A stretch of 64,000 bases of DNA from the NCBI GenBank assembly GCA_938045585.1, contig CALIAU010000001.1, positions 186,001 to 250,000 on the forward strand. Direction: 5' to 3'. Shown piece after piece: positions 44,715-52,389 of this stretch. Origin of the DNA: an uncultured Saprospiraceae bacterium. GTDB lineage: Bacteria > Bacteroidota > Bacteroidia > Chitinophagales > Saprospiraceae. Each line of letters begins with the position of its first letter. Position 1 is the stretch's first letter. The translations under genes and the position numbers were made by a program. The notes under the pieces are model-generated. The model searched no databases and was not told the DNA's origin. It worked only from the letters and a program-made list of their open reading frames with translations.

Positions 44715-45905
44715 CTGAAACGAAATACGATTCTATATCTGCTAGCACTTATTAATGCAACTAATATTGTAGGCAATATGCTTATTATGCCCTTGGGAGA
44801 TATTTTTATTTCAGAGTTTAATATCAATACCCAAGAATATAGCTTTCTCGTTTCCGCATATGCCTTTGCAGCCTTTTTGTCTAGTTTATGTGGCATGCTG
44901 TTCCTAGATTTTTTTGATAGAAAACATGCACTCCAATTATCCTATGCAGGATTCACCATAGGATCCTTTTTATGTGCCCTGTCCACTACCTATGTGCAGC
45001 TCCTTGGCTTTCGTTTTTTTACAGGTTTGTTTGGAGGTATACTTGGAGCTATAGTCTTGTCCATAGTTGCTGATTTGTTTAAATTTAAAGAGCGCGGTTG
45101 GGCAATGGGAATTGTTATGACAGCCTTTTCTGCAGCCTCTGCAATCGGCGTCCCCTTCGGTCTTTTTCTTACGGATTTGTACGGTTGGCGTATTCCGTTC
45201 TATGTGCTAGGAGGAACAGGTATCTTGCTGAGTATTTTTATACTATTCTTTTTTCCTTCCCTCACTTCGCATTTTGAGATGGTAGATAGAAAACGCAAAC
45301 CGATTCAAACACTGGGACTCATACTAAAAGATAAAAACCAAATTAATGCCTTACTGACAGGAATGATACTCGTACTTGGACACTTTATAATTATTCCATT
45401 TATTACACCCTATATGATCAGAAACGTCGGTCTAGAACAGGTGCAAATCAAATACATTTTCTTAATCGGAGGTCTACTCACAATTTTTTCTGCACCCTAC
45501 ATTGGGAAATTAGTAGACAGACATGGCGTCATGAAAATATTTGTCATAGTATGCCTAATGTCCTTCATTCCTACGATATTAATAACCCATCTTGGACAAG
45601 CAAGTTTGTATATAGCACTTATTGCAACAAGCCTTTTTTTTATTTTTGGTTCTGGTCGATTCATCGCACCCAATACGCTTATAACCGCAGCACCCACACA
45701 AGAAAATAGAGGAAGTTTTATGAGTATGAAGTCCGCTTTACAACAACTTGCAATTGCTCTTGCCTCCTTTATTTCTGGCACCATCGTCTACATTTCAGAT
45801 ACAGGCACACTCGAGAATTATAACTATGTGGCCTATGTGAGTATTCTTGTGATTATTGTCTCCATGTTTATGACAAACCATTTAAAAGTAGCTAAAGGAA
45901 ATTAG
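44715..45905 (+). CDS. MFS transporter (DHA/AraJ-like), probable non-ATG start
   Basis: 12-helix major facilitator transporter, probably a drug or metabolite exporter. Motif A-like sequence occurs as FLDFFDRKHAL between helices 2 and 3, and RPxGxxG-type glycine patterns follow. The first Met in frame is at 44778, but the 21 codons before it (KRNTILYLLALINATNIVGN) clearly encode the start of transmembrane helix 1 as in the family. The open frame extends back only to a TAA at 44709, and the only plausible initiator is CTG 44715. Just before that TAA, in the same frame, is ATG 44679 with ten codons. So either CTG is the start or the gene carries an early nonsense change. The rest is intact. Confidence 0.87.
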   Translation: MKRNTILYLLALINATNIVGNMLIMPLGDIFISEFNINTQEYSFLVSAYAFAAFLSSLCGMLFLDFFDRKHALQLSYAGFTIGSFLCALSTTYVQLLGFRFFTGLFGGILGAIVLSIVADLFKFKERGWAMGIVMTAFSAASAIGVPFGLFLTDLYGWRIPFYVLGGTGILLSIFILFFFPSLTSHFEMVDRKRKPIQTLGLILKDKNQINALLTGMILVLGHFIIIPFITPYMIRNVGLEQVQIKYIFLIGGLLTIFSAPYIGKLVDRHGVMKIFVIVCLMSFIPTILITHLGQASLYIALIATSLFFIFGSGRFIAPNTLITAAPTQENRGSFMSMKSALQQLAIALASFISGTIVYISDTGTLENYNYVAYVSILVIIVSMFMTNHLKVAKGN

Positions 45906-45913
45906 ACTCTTCA

Positions 45914-46063
45914 TTTGGGCGTGCCCCTTGCCCTCACTATGCTCACGCAAGGGTCGGGTCATCCAGGGGTTCCGTCCCCACAAAATTTGTGGCGACAGCC
46001 TGCGGCCTACCTGCGTGCGCACGCAGGCAGGTAGGCCGCAGGCTCCCTTACTACCCCTCACGC
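45914..46063 (+). repeat. Structured dispersed intergenic repeat, copy 2
   Basis: About 150 bp, same architecture as 4126-4259: TTTGGGCGTGCC, stem 1 (CCCTTGC/GCAAGGG), GTCGGG, CCAGGGGTTCCG, stem 2 (CCACAAA/TTTGTGG), a long palindrome (45998-46043), then GGCTCCCTTACTACC directly followed by CCTCACGC. Stem sequences differ from copy 1 but remain self-complementary at the same places. It lies between the MFS gene and the nonamer repeat array. Confidence 0.75.
45998..46043. repeat. 46-bp palindromic element nested in repeat copy 2
   Basis: Perfect 17-bp arms, GCCTGCGGCCTACCTGC and its complement, around a 12-nt loop. The core is the same CCTGC...GCAGGCAGG motif as at 4224 and 46485. It sits before GGCTCCC, whereas in copy 1 the related palindrome lies after TTACTACC. 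Confidence 0.7.
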
Positions 46064-46139
46064 AGCCTGTCGTAATCTATAGATTCCAATCTACAAGAAG
46101 AACTTAGAATTACTTTAGATGAAATGTCCATAATATCTA

Positions 46140-46161
46140 TGCGTAGTTTGGAAACTACGCA
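46140..46161. repeat. Perfect 10-bp inverted repeat (hairpin)
   Basis: TGCGTAGTTT-GG-AAACTACGCA. No T-tract follows on either strand, so termination is not indicated. It marks the boundary between ordinary AT-rich sequence and the nonamer repeat array. Confidence 0.6.
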
Positions 46162-46167
46162 CCACGA

Positions 46168-46440
46168 GTCCGTTCATTTGTTCCTCCGTTCATTTGTTCC
46201 CGTTCATCCGCTCAGTCCGCTCAGTCCGCTCAGTCCGTTGTGTCCGCTCTGTCCGTTGTGTTCGTTGTGTCCGCTCTGTCCTCTTCGTCCTCTCTGTCCG
46301 CTCTGTCCGTTGTGTCCGCTCCGTCCTCTCTGTCCGCTTCGTCCGCTCTGTCCGTTGTGTCCGTTCTATCCGCTCTATCAGTTCGTCCGTTCGTCAGTTC
46401 GTCCGCTCTGTCTGTTCATCCGTTCATCCTCTCCCTCCGC
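46168..46440 (+). repeat. Degenerate tandem array, consensus 9-mer TCCGCTCTG
   Basis: Begins with two copies of the 16-mer TCCGTTCATTTGTTCC, then about 19 consecutive 9-mers (TCCGCTCAG, TCCGCTCTG, TCCGTTGTG, TCCTCTCTG and variants), then 8-mers such as TCAGTTCG and TCCGTTCG, and fades into CT-rich sequence by about 46440. Strongly pyrimidine-rich on the plus strand and much higher in GC than the flanks. A period of 9 keeps several frames open for over 100 codons, but the translations are only Ser/Val/Arg or Leu/Cys/Pro low-complexity; I do not call a gene here. The array ends about 80 bp from the stop of the pseudouridine synthase gene. Confidence 0.85.
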
Positions 46441-46484
46441 ACACGCCGCTCTCTCTTCATCTCTCCATCTCTTCATCTCTCCGT

Positions 46485-46510
46485 CCTGCCTGCATGCGCA
46501 AGCAGGCAGG
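46485..46510. repeat. CCTGCCTGC-type palindromic mini-element, occurrence 3
   Basis: CCTGCCTGC and GCAGGCAGG arms around ATGCGCAA, a near-perfect 26-bp palindrome standing alone, 12 bp from the stop of the pseudouridine synthase gene. Same core as the elements within the two larger repeats. Confidence 0.65.
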
Positions 46511-46522
46511 CTCTTCATCCTA

Positions 46523-47272
46523 CTACGAAAAATGCTTCAACATAATCACTTCCTGCTTCGTTAAAAACCGACTCCATCCTCTAGGAAGATCCTTTTTAGT
46601 AAGACCACCATAATACACACGATCTAACTTGACAACCACATAACCTAAGGATTCGAAGATTCTGCGCACAATTCTGTTTTTACCCATATGGATAGTAATA
46701 CCCACCTCTGTTTTAGCCTTGCCCTTTACATATTCTATGCTGTCCACTTCCGCAACACCATCTTCTAGTTGCAGACCCTTTTCTATCGCCTGCATATGTT
46801 CAGCTGTTAATTTTTTATCCAAACTTGCATGGTAGATTTTAGTTACCTTATAGCGTGGATGGGATAAGCGCTTTGTTAGGCCGCCATCATTCGTGAGAAG
46901 AAGCAGTCCCGTTGTATTCCTGTCAAGTCTTCCGACTGGATAAATGCGTTCTTGCACCTTTGACTCTACAATGTCCAATACTGTCTTTCTACCTTTTTCA
47001 TCCGACATGGTTGTGATGGTATTCTTTGGCTTGTTGAGTAATAAGTAGATATAATTTCTACTTGGCTTTATGACCTTACCCTTATACTTTACCTTATCTG
47101 TTCTTGAGACGAGAATGGCTGGATTGCGTTCTATCTTGCCGTTAAAAAAAACAAGTCCATCCTTAATGAGTTCTGCTGCCTTCCTTCTAGAACAAATACC
47201 GGAGTGCGCCAGATACTTGTTGAGTCGCATTGGGAAGAGAGAATTTTTCTTAGGAGATTTTTTTTCAGCCAT
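46523..47272 (-). CDS. RluB/RsuA-family pseudouridine synthase
   Basis: 249 aa. An S4 RNA-binding domain (about 15-70: MRLNKYLAHSGICSRRKAAE) is followed by a pseudouridine synthase catalytic domain with GRLDRNTTGLLLLTNDG, in which Asp in RLD is the catalytic residue, then KIYHASLD and GKNRIVRRIFESLGY. This is the RsuA/RluB/E/F branch acting on rRNA; RluB-like 23S modification is the likeliest role but cannot be fixed here. A short basic N-terminal extension (MAEKKSPKKN) precedes the S4 domain. Its 3' side abuts the repeat array. Confidence 0.93.
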   Translation of the reverse strand: MAEKKSPKKNSLFPMRLNKYLAHSGICSRRKAAELIKDGLVFFNGKIERNPAILVSRTDKVKYKGKVIKPSRNYIYLLLNKPKNTITTMSDEKGRKTVLDIVESKVQERIYPVGRLDRNTTGLLLLTNDGGLTKRLSHPRYKVTKIYHASLDKKLTAEHMQAIEKGLQLEDGVAEVDSIEYVKGKAKTEVGITIHMGKNRIVRRIFESLGYVVVKLDRVYYGGLTKKDLPRGWSRFLTKQEVIMLKHFS

Positions 47273-47339
47273 TTGGATGCAAAACTAAGTCATTTCATTT
47301 TAAAATATAGGAATCTGCTGGCAAAGCGCGTTCTATGCT

Positions 47340-48869
47340 TTAAAACTCTATTTCCTGGTCATCATTATCATTAATGCTGGATGGTCTAGTAATAAAGCTA
47401 CTGCCACCTGTACCAAAGGGATTAGACGGATCCACATTGAATTCTGAAAACCCAGAATCAACTGCATCAACAAACTTTACAAAGTGCGGGATAAATCGCA
47501 GTTTGACCGTTCCCAGCGAACCGTTCCTATGTTTTTGAATTATAATCTCCGCTTCATCCTGAGGTGTTGCCTCCATTTCGTCATCATCCAAACCATAATA
47601 ATCAGGTCTATAGATAAACGTAACGATATCCGCATCCTGCTCAATGGCTCCTGATTCCCTCAAATCCGAAAGTTGAGGACGTTTGTCTCCTGTTCTTGTT
47701 TCTACTGCTCTACTCAACTGGGAGAGTGCGATGACAGGTACCTGCATTTCTTTGGCTAGCCCTTTCAAGGCTCGTGATATGGATGAAATTTCTTGTTCTC
47801 TGTTACCCTTACTCTGATTAGGAGCTGCAGTCATCAATTGTAAGTAATCAATCACTACTAACTGGATATCATGATTGTTTTTCAGACGTCGCACCTTTGC
47901 ACGCAATTCAAAAATATTTATTGCTGGGGTATCATCTATATAGATAGGTAAATTCGATAATTTTTCAACAGAGTTATTCAATCGTGGCCATTCCTCTGGT
48001 TCTAGTTGTCCATTCCTTAGAGTACGAGAATTTATCTCAGCATCCATGGAAATAAGTCTTTGGACAAGCTGCGTATCTGCCATCTCCAGAGAGAACACTG
48101 CAATGGGAATTTGTTGCTCAGCAGCATTCTTAGCCAGCGATAGGGTAAAGGCAGTCTTACCCATACCCGGTCTTGCTGCTATAATGATTAGATCCGACTT
48201 TTGCCACCCGTTGGTTATCTTATCAAGTTCTTTAAATCCTGTCGTAACACCTGTCAGTCCATCACCTCGTTGTGAAATCACCTCAATTTCTTTCTGCACC
48301 TTGGAGATAATTGCACTCACAGATTCAAAACCCGTATTCATGTTTTTATCTGTAATCTCATACAGGTTCTGTTCTGCCTCATCCAAAAGCTCAAGAACAT
48401 CCTTGGTGTCTTCAAAGGCCTCCTTGATGGTCATATTTGAGATACGGATTAACTCCCGTTGAATAAACTTCTGTACGATTATACGGGCATGATATTCTAT
48501 GTTAGCTGCTGAAGCGACCTTATTTGTCAGGTCCATCAGATAATTGATGCCACCTGCCTTTTCTAAGTTTCCAGATTTTTTGAGAGCCTCATGAATGGTA
48601 AGTATGTCAATAGGCTGCGTCCTTTCAAATATACCTAACATCTCATCGTAGATGATTTGATGTGGCGTATAATAAAAGCTTTCTTTTCTGAGTATCTCTA
48701 TTACTGTAGGAAGGGCATCCTTATCTAACATGATGGCACCTAGGACAGCTTCTTCCAAATCTCTCGCCTGCGGTTGCACTCTCCCAAAAATCATATCTCC
48801 TTCCTTATCAGCCGATAATTTTTTTAGAAAAGGAGCATTTTGATCTTTATAGTTCTTGGAATCTGGCAT
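47340..48869 (-). CDS. dnaB: Replicative DNA helicase DnaB
   Basis: 509-aa hexameric replicative helicase. The N-terminal DnaB domain (about 30-135: RDLEEAVLGAIMLDKDAL) interacts with primase. The C-terminal RecA-like domain has Walker A ARPGMGKTAF near residue 230, Walker B-type LVVIDYLQLM, the Arg-containing DLRESGAIEQDAD, and a C-terminal KHRNGSLGTVKLRF. No intein, which is a common insertion in this family, is seen. The C-terminal tail is acidic and polar as in other Bacteroidota DnaB. Confidence 0.97.
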   Translation of the reverse strand: MPDSKNYKDQNAPFLKKLSADKEGDMIFGRVQPQARDLEEAVLGAIMLDKDALPTVIEILRKESFYYTPHQIIYDEMLGIFERTQPIDILTIHEALKKSGNLEKAGGINYLMDLTNKVASAANIEYHARIIVQKFIQRELIRISNMTIKEAFEDTKDVLELLDEAEQNLYEITDKNMNTGFESVSAIISKVQKEIEVISQRGDGLTGVTTGFKELDKITNGWQKSDLIIIAARPGMGKTAFTLSLAKNAAEQQIPIAVFSLEMADTQLVQRLISMDAEINSRTLRNGQLEPEEWPRLNNSVEKLSNLPIYIDDTPAINIFELRAKVRRLKNNHDIQLVVIDYLQLMTAAPNQSKGNREQEISSISRALKGLAKEMQVPVIALSQLSRAVETRTGDKRPQLSDLRESGAIEQDADIVTFIYRPDYYGLDDDEMEATPQDEAEIIIQKHRNGSLGTVKLRFIPHFVKFVDAVDSGFSEFNVDPSNPFGTGGSSFITRPSSINDNDDQEIEF

Positions 48870-48908
48870 AGCTATTTGAAAAACATATTATAAAAATAAA
48901 TCAAGGGT

Positions 48909-48916
48909 CAAATCTA
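48909..48916 (-). promoter_or_regulatory. Candidate dnaB -7 promoter element
   Basis: Reads TAGATTTG on the minus strand, a full match to the Bacteroidota -7 consensus TAnnTTTG, about 40 nt upstream of the dnaB start. No TTTG at the expected -33 distance was found, so support is partial. Confidence 0.35.
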
Positions 48917-48989
48917 CTCAATTATCTCCTTTCGGATAAGAGCTAGATGAGTTACAAATTTACCTTAGTGTTAGTATAGACTGTTAAAC

Positions 48990-48998
48990 TGTGGATAA
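48990..48998 (-). promoter_or_regulatory. Consensus DnaA-box sequence upstream of dnaB
   Basis: TTATCCACA on the minus strand, a perfect match to the DnaA box. It is single; no cluster of further boxes, so it does not indicate an origin. A chance match is possible, since another copy occurs inside the ABC transporter gene at about 50622. Confidence 0.3.
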
Positions 48999-49202
48999 CC
49001 TTTGGAAAGAGTATTTCGGAGTATACAGTATATGTATATACAAAATTACTAATATGAAATTAGACTTGCAATATTTTAAATGTAGAAGTTTGGAAAAAGC
49101 TGATTACTAATCGCTAATGGATTTTTCTAAGCATATCCGTAATCATATTATCATTAGTTTATATATGTAAAATGTATATATGTTGATAGCGCTCCCATAA
49201 AA

Positions 49203-49228
49203 AAGCCGATGCTGTTTGGCATCGGCTT
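49203..49228 (-). terminator. Rho-independent terminator after the coiled-coil protein gene
   Basis: On the minus strand, AAGCCGATGC, a 6-nt loop, and GCATCGGCTT followed by a TTTT run. Perfect 10-bp stem, 40 bp after the stop of the gene at 49269-49934. Confidence 0.88.
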
Positions 49229-49268
49229 GTTAGGATTTTCAACATATATAATTATATGTAATATGTTT

Positions 49269-49934
49269 TTAGTTTTTACCTACCGAATTTAATTTTTCGA
49301 TAACCGCTTCTACCTGCTGTCTTTGTTTTTCTACAGCATATCGCATATCATCTTGTTCTTTTAAATTCTTCTCGATATTTTCTTCAGCTTCTACAATCTT
49401 CTTTTCGTATTTCTCAATATCGTTTTCGTAATCTCTGTGCTTACCTTCTAGTTTAGTCAGGTCCTTCTCAAGATCTTTAAGCTTATCCTCCTCATCTTCA
49501 AGGAATTTATTTATGACATATTTCTCTACCTCATAATAATATTCCTCAACAAATTTCTCGGCTTGTAAAGATTCATCTGGGTAATCATCTGGGTTCACAA
49601 ACCCACTTCCATCATAAAAGAAGATATATCCAGTTGTTTGACCTCTTCGCTCCTCATATTTTAAAAAGACTTGAAGGTTTTCTGATCTCGAAACAAAGGG
49701 AATGTCCGTTTTTACGGAATAGTATTCTTTGGATTTTTTATCATGCTTTACCTTCCCGTATTCCTTCATATAGTCTTTCCAGGTTTTCTCCACCATCTTT
49801 CTATCTGCGCCCTCCATGGTAATAATATAGGCATTATGTTCACCCTGACTCATCCGCACAATATCCTCAGTTACCTGCGAATTTGCACTTAAAAAGAAAC
49901 CAAGAAGCATGCATGTAAGTAGTTTAGACCTCAT
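49269..49934 (-). CDS. Exported protein with C-terminal coiled coil
   Basis: 221 aa, no family recognised. Signal peptide to about residue 19 (LLGFFLSANSQ). The first half is a compact mixed region (HNAYIITMEGADRKMVEKTW, VFLKYEERRGQTTGYIFFYD). From about residue 120 it becomes a long charged heptad-like coiled coil (KLKDLEKDLTKLEGKHRDY and onwards to the end). The form is typical of small periplasmic proteins in this phylum. It is monocistronic, bounded by the terminator at 49203-49228. Confidence 0.8.
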   Translation of the reverse strand: MRSKLLTCMLLGFFLSANSQVTEDIVRMSQGEHNAYIITMEGADRKMVEKTWKDYMKEYGKVKHDKKSKEYYSVKTDIPFVSRSENLQVFLKYEERRGQTTGYIFFYDGSGFVNPDDYPDESLQAEKFVEEYYYEVEKYVINKFLEDEEDKLKDLEKDLTKLEGKHRDYENDIEKYEKKIVEAEENIEKNLKEQDDMRYAVEKQRQQVEAVIEKLNSVGKN

Positions 49935-50185
49935 TTTTGTTGGTTTTATTCAATAAAATAGCCCGTTTAACTTTGTTAAGACGCAATTTGCGTACCAGCT
50001 GTAACAAAAGGCCTATTTAAAGATATGTTAAGATTATTAAGCTACCAAGTTCCTGTTCATCGAGTTTTTTGAACATTAAATAGAAAATAGTTAGAATTCT
50101 TGCTTAGATAAATGAATATTTAAGAGAATAAAAAACATATGTGCTTAAGTTGAATTAATCACAAGTAAAGACCAAGTAAAAAACT

Positions 50186-51088
50186 ATGAACGTACTCTCG
50201 CTTCGGAATGTCACTAAGACATACCAAAATCATACTGCCGTAAATAATATAAGTTTTGATGTTCCCCAGGGAAGCATCTTCGGACTTTTAGGGCCTAACG
50301 GGGCAGGAAAAACCTCTCTCATAAGAATGATTACCATGATCACTGGTGTGGATCAAGGTGAAATTACCCTCAATGGAAAGAGACTTAACCCAGATATGAT
50401 TCTGGATATCGGTTATCTTCCTGAAGAAAGGGGACTCTATAAAAAAATGAAAGTAGGTGAGCAGCTTATGTACTTGGCCCAACTACGAGGACTTACGAAG
50501 CAAGATGCCAAAAGAGATATTAAAGAATGGCTAGAAAAATTTGAAGCCTCTACTTGGTGGAACAAAAATATAGAGGAACTCTCCAAAGGGATGCAACAAA
50601 AAATCCAGTTTATCGCTACGGTTATCCACAAACCCAAATTGCTTATTCTAGACGAACCCTTTACAGGACTTGATCCTCTAAATACGAATCTTATTAAAGA
50701 AGAAATATTTAAGCTAAATGAAAATGGAGCAAGTATTATTTTTTCAACGCATAGGATGGAACAGGTAGAAGAGATTTGTAAGGATATAGTCCTTATCAAT
50801 AATGGTGAACTCATGCTAGAAGGAGAAATGAATGCCGTCAAACAAAAGTTCAAAGAGAATAAATATAGTATTGAGTTTGATGGTATGCTTCCGGCACACC
50901 TAAAAAGTGACAGCTTTTCAGTAGTTGAAGATACGCAGAAAGGCCTGGTGATTCAAGTCAAACCAGGCCACGACTCAAATGAGTTCTTACAGTCTCTTAT
51001 CCAAGAAGGAATCCACATAAATTCCTTCCAAGAAATTCTTCCAAGCCTCAACGACATTTTCATTAAAAACGTAAACAACAAGATATGA
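50186..51088 (+). CDS. ABC transporter ATP-binding protein (NatA-like)
   Basis: 300-aa ATPase. Walker A GPNGAGKTSL near residue 36, signature LSKGMQQKIQF, Walker B LLILDEPFTGLDP and H-loop FSTHRMEQVEE are all intact. The C-terminal extension (about 215-300) is the usual regulatory segment of NatA-type exporters. The gene overlaps the permease gene by 4 nt (ATGA), so the two form an ABC-2 exporter. Substrate unknown; NatAB-type Na+ export is one option. Confidence 0.93.
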   Translation: MNVLSLRNVTKTYQNHTAVNNISFDVPQGSIFGLLGPNGAGKTSLIRMITMITGVDQGEITLNGKRLNPDMILDIGYLPEERGLYKKMKVGEQLMYLAQLRGLTKQDAKRDIKEWLEKFEASTWWNKNIEELSKGMQQKIQFIATVIHKPKLLILDEPFTGLDPLNTNLIKEEIFKLNENGASIIFSTHRMEQVEEICKDIVLINNGELMLEGEMNAVKQKFKENKYSIEFDGMLPAHLKSDSFSVVEDTQKGLVIQVKPGHDSNEFLQSLIQEGIHINSFQEILPSLNDIFIKNVNNKI

Positions 51089-52389
51089 ACAAGCTTTGGT
51101 TAATAATTAAGAGAGAATATGCGATCAGAGTAAAAAAGAAATCATTTATTCTTGCCACACTACTGACACCGCTTGGTATGGCAGCACTTATGATAGGGGG
51201 TGGCCTTCTTGCGGGAAACTCATCAAAGGCAGATCAACGCGTTCTTATAAAAGACGATTCAGGTATTGTCGAAAATGCAGAAATGCGTAAGTCAAGTATG
51301 GTGATGGATTTTACAGACCTAGCCTTGGATAGCCTTGAAAAAAATTATGTCAAGGAAGGATATGATATGGCTGTTTATATTCCACCCTTTACGGATTTAG
51401 ATAATAAGAATCATTCCGTAAAATATTATGCGGAAGAAAAACCTGGGATAGCGGCTATTGAAAGTCTTGAGCGCAGATTAGAAACCGCATTCAAAGAGCA
51501 CAAGATTAAGAACTCAGAAATTGATAGGGAAGTCTATGATAGCTTTTCGACCTCAATCGACATGCAAGACGGAACATCACAAGAGGATGGGTCTGGTAAA
51601 ATGACCATGGTTTTAGGTACTGCATTTGGGATGATTATGGGCTTTCTTATGTACATGGTAATCTTTGTATATGGTATGATGGTCATGCGAAGCGTAATGG
51701 AAGAAAAAATTAATCGTATTTCAGAAGTAATGATATCCTCGGTTAAGCCATTTTATCTGATGCTGGGAAAAGTATTGGGCGTAGGCCTAGTAGGTCTTAC
51801 CCAGGTAGCAATCTGGATAATATTAATTCCTATAATTATGATGGTGACACAGTCATTTATGGGTAGCACACCACAGGCTGATCAAATGGAGCAGATGGCT
51901 AACATAGCACAAGAATCAGATAACTTTGATATTGGAGCAATGTTCACTGAAATAAGATCTATGAATTGGGCTATGATTATTCCTGCATTTTTAGCCTTCT
52001 TTTTTGGAGGATACTTTATGTACTCTGCCTTGTTTGCAGCAATAGGCTCGGCAATCGGAGATGATATGCAAGAAGGACAAACGCTTATGCTGCCAGTCAT
52101 GCTGCCAGTAATAATTGCGTTTATAATGCTTCAAGGAGTTATAACAAATCCGAATGGGAATATGGCTGTTATTGGTTCCATGGTACCCCTGCTCTCACCG
52201 ATTATCATGCCAGCAAGGCTGGCCTTTGATCCGCCCATTTGGCAGGTCTTACTCTCTATATTATTATTAATCCTATCCTGTGTATTTTTTGCTTGGTTAG
52301 CAGGAAGAATTTATAGAGTAGGCATCCTTATGTATGGAAAGAAAGTTAATTTTAGGGAACTGAGTAAGTGGATTTTTTATAAAGGATAA
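51085..52389 (+). CDS. ABC-2 type permease (NatB-like)
   Basis: 434 aa. One N-terminal transmembrane helix (SFILATLLTPLGMAALMIGG) is followed by a large extracytoplasmic domain (about 45-175) and then five or six C-terminal helices, for example FGMIMGFLMYMVIFVYGMMV and VGLTQVAIWIILIPIIMM. The MRSVMEEKINRISEVMISS motif after helix 2 is typical of NatB/ABC-2 permeases. Methionine-rich loops near 260-280. Partner of the preceding ATPase. Confidence 0.93.
   Translation: MNKLWLIIKREYAIRVKKKSFILATLLTPLGMAALMIGGGLLAGNSSKADQRVLIKDDSGIVENAEMRKSSMVMDFTDLALDSLEKNYVKEGYDMAVYIPPFTDLDNKNHSVKYYAEEKPGIAAIESLERRLETAFKEHKIKNSEIDREVYDSFSTSIDMQDGTSQEDGSGKMTMVLGTAFGMIMGFLMYMVIFVYGMMVMRSVMEEKINRISEVMISSVKPFYLMLGKVLGVGLVGLTQVAIWIILIPIIMMVTQSFMGSTPQADQMEQMANIAQESDNFDIGAMFTEIRSMNWAMIIPAFLAFFFGGYFMYSALFAAIGSAIGDDMQEGQTLMLPVMLPVIIAFIMLQGVITNPNGNMAVIGSMVPLLSPIIMPARLAFDPPIWQVLLSILLLILSCVFFAWLAGRIYRVGILMYGKKVNFRELSKWIFYKG

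Larger units (their letters stand above)
48870..49268. other. 399-bp intergenic region upstream of dnaB
   Basis: AT-rich, no gene seen. It holds a -7-like element for dnaB, one consensus DnaA box, several TATATGTA-type AT palindromes (about 49030-49045 and 49155-49185) and the terminator of the next minus-strand gene, each entered separately where supported. Confidence 0.7.

Noticed and set aside
46168-46440. Nonamer array as a CRISPR or iteron origin
   Set aside because: No spacers, units too degenerate, no replication initiator gene beside it.
46124-46613. Three overlapping plus-strand open frames of 101-146 codons
   Set aside because: They run through the 9-bp tandem array, where a period divisible by three keeps frames open. 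Translations are low-complexity Ser/Val/Arg, Leu/Cys/Pro or Ser/Ala/Leu.
50622-50630. Second DnaA-box match TTATCCACA
   Set aside because: Falls inside the coding sequence of the ABC transporter ATPase; about one such match is expected by chance in this length.
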